This document shows positions 6,649 through 8,199 of a stretch of DNA of 8,199 nt, piece by piece. Below the pieces are notes generated by a model. That model was not told the DNA's origin. It ran no database searches and was given only the letters and a program-made list of their open reading frames with translations. Origin of the DNA: Candidatus Bipolaricaulota bacterium (GTDB lineage: Bacteria; Bipolaricaulota; Bipolaricaulia; UBA7950; UBA9294); contig CP070725.1 of NCBI GenBank assembly GCA_020350845.1, positions 733,623 to 741,821 on the forward strand. Reading direction: 5' to 3'. The position numbers were made by a program, and so were the translations under genes. The stretch's first letter is position 1; each line of letters begins with the position of its first letter.

Positions 6649-7919
6649 TCGCGTCGCTACGCGGGGAACAAGGGATCCCGCAAGCCGATCTCGCAAGCTT
6701 CCTTGTGGAGAACGTGGAGGGTGTCCTCCGACGGAGTGAGCACGTGCTCGTGATCGTCCCCGACGACACGCGCACGATTCCCATGGCACCGATCTTCGAC
6801 GCGCTGTGCACGCACGTGGGCCCCCGTGTTTCCCGATTGACGTTCCTGGTCGCGCTCGGCACCCATCCTCCAATGACCGACACTCAGCTCGAGCGTCATT
6901 TCGGCTGGGATCATCCCCCGAGGAAAAACATCGCCATCGAGCAACACCGCTGGGAAGACCCGGGATCACTGACGGCTGTAGGGACGCTGGGCGATGAGCT
7001 CTTGGCGGAGATCTCCGGAGGACTGCTCTCGGAGCCGGTGCCGATCCGGATCAACCGGTCAGCGCTCGAAGCCGACCGGGTCCTGATCGTCAACCCGGTC
7101 TTCCCCCACGAGGTCGTCGGCTTCTCCGGAGGCCACAAGTACTTCTTCCCGGGGATCGCCGGGCGCGAGATCCTCGACGTCTCGCATTGGCTCGGGGCGT
7201 TGATCACGAATCCCAAGGTGAACGGCCACAAGGAGACGCCCGTTCGCGCGCTCATCGAGAGGGCTGCTGCCATGGTTCCCACGGAGCGGGTCGGGCTTTC
7301 TCTCGTCATGCGTGGGCACAGCACCGTGGGTGCCTTCGCCGGCGACGTCTACGAAGCGTGGTCGGCCGCCGCAGAGCTGTCGGCCGAGACGAACATCGTG
7401 TGGGAGGAGCGGCCGTACCGGACGGTTCTCTCCGCGGCACCGCCGATGTACCGCGAGCTGTGGACCGCGGGCAAATGCATGTACAAACTCGAGCCGGTGG
7501 TCGCGGACGGCGGCAAGCTGATCATCTACGCGCCCCAGCTTCGCGAGATCTCCCCGGCACACGGGCGGTGGATCGAGAAGATCGGCTACCACACACGGGA
7601 CTACTTCCTCGGCCAGTGGCGACAGTTCCGCGATGTGCCTCGGTGCGTGCTCGCCCATTCGACCCACGTCAAGGGCATTGGGACCTATCGGGAAGGCCGC
7701 GAGCGCCCACGAATCGATGTCACACTGGCCACCGCCCTTCCCGAGGAGCTGTGCTCGCGGGTCAACCTCAGATACCTCGACCCCGCGTCCGTCTCGCCGG
7801 AGGACTGGTCACGACGCGGCGACGACGATCTCCTCGTCGTGCCCGACGCAGGGGAGATGCTCCACCGCCTCTCCGACGGTACGGTTCCGGACATCGATCG
7901 CTTGGCCTCGATGGCGTGA
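6645..7919 (+). CDS. LarA-like (DUF2088) nickel-pincer racemase/epimerase, probable D-mannonate/D-gluconate 2-epimerase
   Basis: The 424-residue product is a homologue of lactate racemase LarA, whose family racemises or epimerises alpha-hydroxy acids through hydride transfer to a nickel-pincer nucleotide cofactor. Family hallmarks are present: DDTR (40-43), ALGTHPPMT (70-78) with His74 matching the catalytic His108 of LarA, and FPHEVVGFSGGHKYFFPG (153-170) with His155 and Lys165 at the His174 and Lys184 cofactor positions. His181 is in the place of the nickel-binding His200. ELWTAGK (271-277) appears to replace the lactate-binding Gln/Lys region, keeping Lys277 but not the Gln, consistent with another substrate. 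A homologue next to uxaE and gnd in Thermotoga was assigned as gluconate epimerase (GntE). With UxaE, the SDR and Gnd here, mannonate-to-gluconate conversion is the best call. The cofactor genes larB, larC and larE are not in the window. Confidence 0.85.
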   Translation: MIASLRGEQGIPQADLASFLVENVEGVLRRSEHVLVIVPDDTRTIPMAPIFDALCTHVGPRVSRLTFLVALGTHPPMTDTQLERHFGWDHPPRKNIAIEQHRWEDPGSLTAVGTLGDELLAEISGGLLSEPVPIRINRSALEADRVLIVNPVFPHEVVGFSGGHKYFFPGIAGREILDVSHWLGALITNPKVNGHKETPVRALIERAAAMVPTERVGLSLVMRGHSTVGAFAGDVYEAWSAAAELSAETNIVWEERPYRTVLSAAPPMYRELWTAGKCMYKLEPVVADGGKLIIYAPQLREISPAHGRWIEKIGYHTRDYFLGQWRQFRDVPRCVLAHSTHVKGIGTYREGRERPRIDVTLATALPEELCSRVNLRYLDPASVSPEDWSRRGDDDLLVVPDAGEMLHRLSDGTVPDIDRLASMA

Positions 7920-7944
7920 GGCGTGCTCGGCCACTCGGTCGCTC

Positions 7945-8199
7945 TCACGGAAGCAAGACGGCCGTGAAGAGATCCTCGAGCGGGAGCGAGGAAGCGATCA
8001 GGCCGTTGTCGAAGAGAAAGGCCTGTAGCTCGGCCCACAGTTCCCGGTCGTCGTGGCGAAGCCCTTTCGCGAAGAGAGGCAGCGTAGCCTCGAAGGAGCG
8101 CAAAGAGAGCTCGTCGTCAAGCTCGGGATTCGCCTGAAGGAAGAGCGCGAAGGCTTGCTCGGGATCGGCGCGGGTCATCTCCACCGCCGCGGCAAGCGC
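7945..8199 (-). CDS. C-terminal fragment of a probable NMT1/THI5-type ABC transporter substrate-binding protein (cut by window edge)
   Basis: Only the last 84 codons are visible on the - strand. The frame stays open to the window edge, so the GTG at 8182-8184 is not a convincing start. The end resembles extracytoplasmic binding proteins of the NMT1/THI5 (ThiY/SsuA-like) group. It has a helix with DPEQAFALFLQANPELDDE, then SFEATLPLF, then a tryptophan-led helix LWAELQAFL, DNGLIASSLPLEDLF and a terminal LLP. Such proteins bind pyrimidines, thiamine precursors, sulfonates or similar ligands outside the membrane and deliver them to an ABC permease. The ligand cannot be inferred from this piece. 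The gene converges on the uronate operon with only 25 bases between stops, so it belongs to another transcription unit. The assignment rests on pattern recognition of a short fragment. Confidence 0.6.
   Translation of the reverse strand, partial: ALAAAVEMTRADPEQAFALFLQANPELDDELSLRSFEATLPLFAKGLRHDDRELWAELQAFLFDNGLIASSLPLEDLFTAVLLP

Noticed and set aside
7928..7941. Small hairpin (CGGCC / GGTCG with a 4-base loop) between the converging genes
   Set aside because: It has only five pairs including one G-T pair, and no T-run on either strand. The position suits a bidirectional terminator, but the sequence does not support one.
7942..7971. Inverted repeat TCACGG / CCGTGA around the stop of the - strand gene
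   Set aside because: It is a six-pair stem with an 11-base loop lying mostly inside the coding end of the binding-protein gene, with no T-tract. Chance is a sufficient explanation.
7187..8137. 316-codon + strand frame crossing the end of the LarA-like gene
   Set aside because: It overlaps the LarA-like gene in another frame and is then antisense to the binding-protein fragment. It is Arg/Ser-rich without domains and would require ignoring two better supported genes.
1..8199. CRISPR arrays, tRNA or rRNA genes, insertion sequences, direct repeats
   Set aside because: None seen. The window is almost completely filled by protein-coding genes with consistent base composition, and no phage, defence or mobile-element genes are present.

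Overview
The window is a compact stretch of GC-rich bacterial DNA. It carries seven tightly packed genes on the + strand, followed by the 3' end of one converging gene on the - strand. By eye, G+C is around 60-65 percent, most starts have GGAG-type ribosome binding sites, and there is no intergenic gap above 25 bases. I cannot name the organism. The gene set resembles, as I remember it, the hexuronate/gluconate cluster of Thermotoga maritima around TM0438-TM0443, but the base composition is far more GC-rich than Thermotoga. Some other, possibly fermentative and PPi-using, bacterial lineage is likely.

Layout: (1) 2-799, a metal-binding TIM-barrel sugar isomerase/epimerase of unknown substrate, possibly cut at its start; (2) 792-2240, tagaturonate epimerase UxaE; (3) 2227-3033, an SDR of the D-mannonate oxidoreductase (fructuronate reductase) type; (4) 3039-4331, a phosphofructokinase-family enzyme with PPi-type signatures; (5) 4331-5239, a HAD phosphatase of unknown substrate; (6) 5236-6648, decarboxylating 6-phosphogluconate dehydrogenase; (7) 6645-7919, a LarA-like (DUF2088) nickel-pincer racemase/epimerase, probably mannonate/gluconate epimerase. 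The converging gene (7945-8199, incomplete) looks like the C-terminus of an NMT1/THI5-type ABC transporter substrate-binding protein and marks the end of the cluster. Successive + strand genes overlap by 8, 14, 1, 4 and 4 bases or are 5 bases apart, so they are almost certainly one translationally coupled operon whose promoter lies upstream of the window.

Pathway reading (inference from known families): D-tagaturonate -> D-fructuronate (UxaE) -> D-mannonate (SDR) -> D-gluconate (LarA-like enzyme) -> [6-phosphogluconate] -> ribulose 5-phosphate + CO2 (Gnd). This sends hexuronates such as galacturonate into the pentose phosphate pathway rather than through 2-keto-3-deoxygluconate. One reducing equivalent is consumed by the SDR and one is returned by Gnd. 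Two steps have no obvious enzyme in the window: the uronate isomerase (UxaC step) and the gluconate kinase. Three operon genes have no fixed role: the TIM-barrel protein, the PFK-family protein and the HAD protein. The most interesting question is whether these fill the gaps, for example the PFK homologue as a PPi-dependent sugar or sugar-acid kinase, or as a phosphofructo/sedoheptulose kinase downstream of ribulose 5-phosphate.
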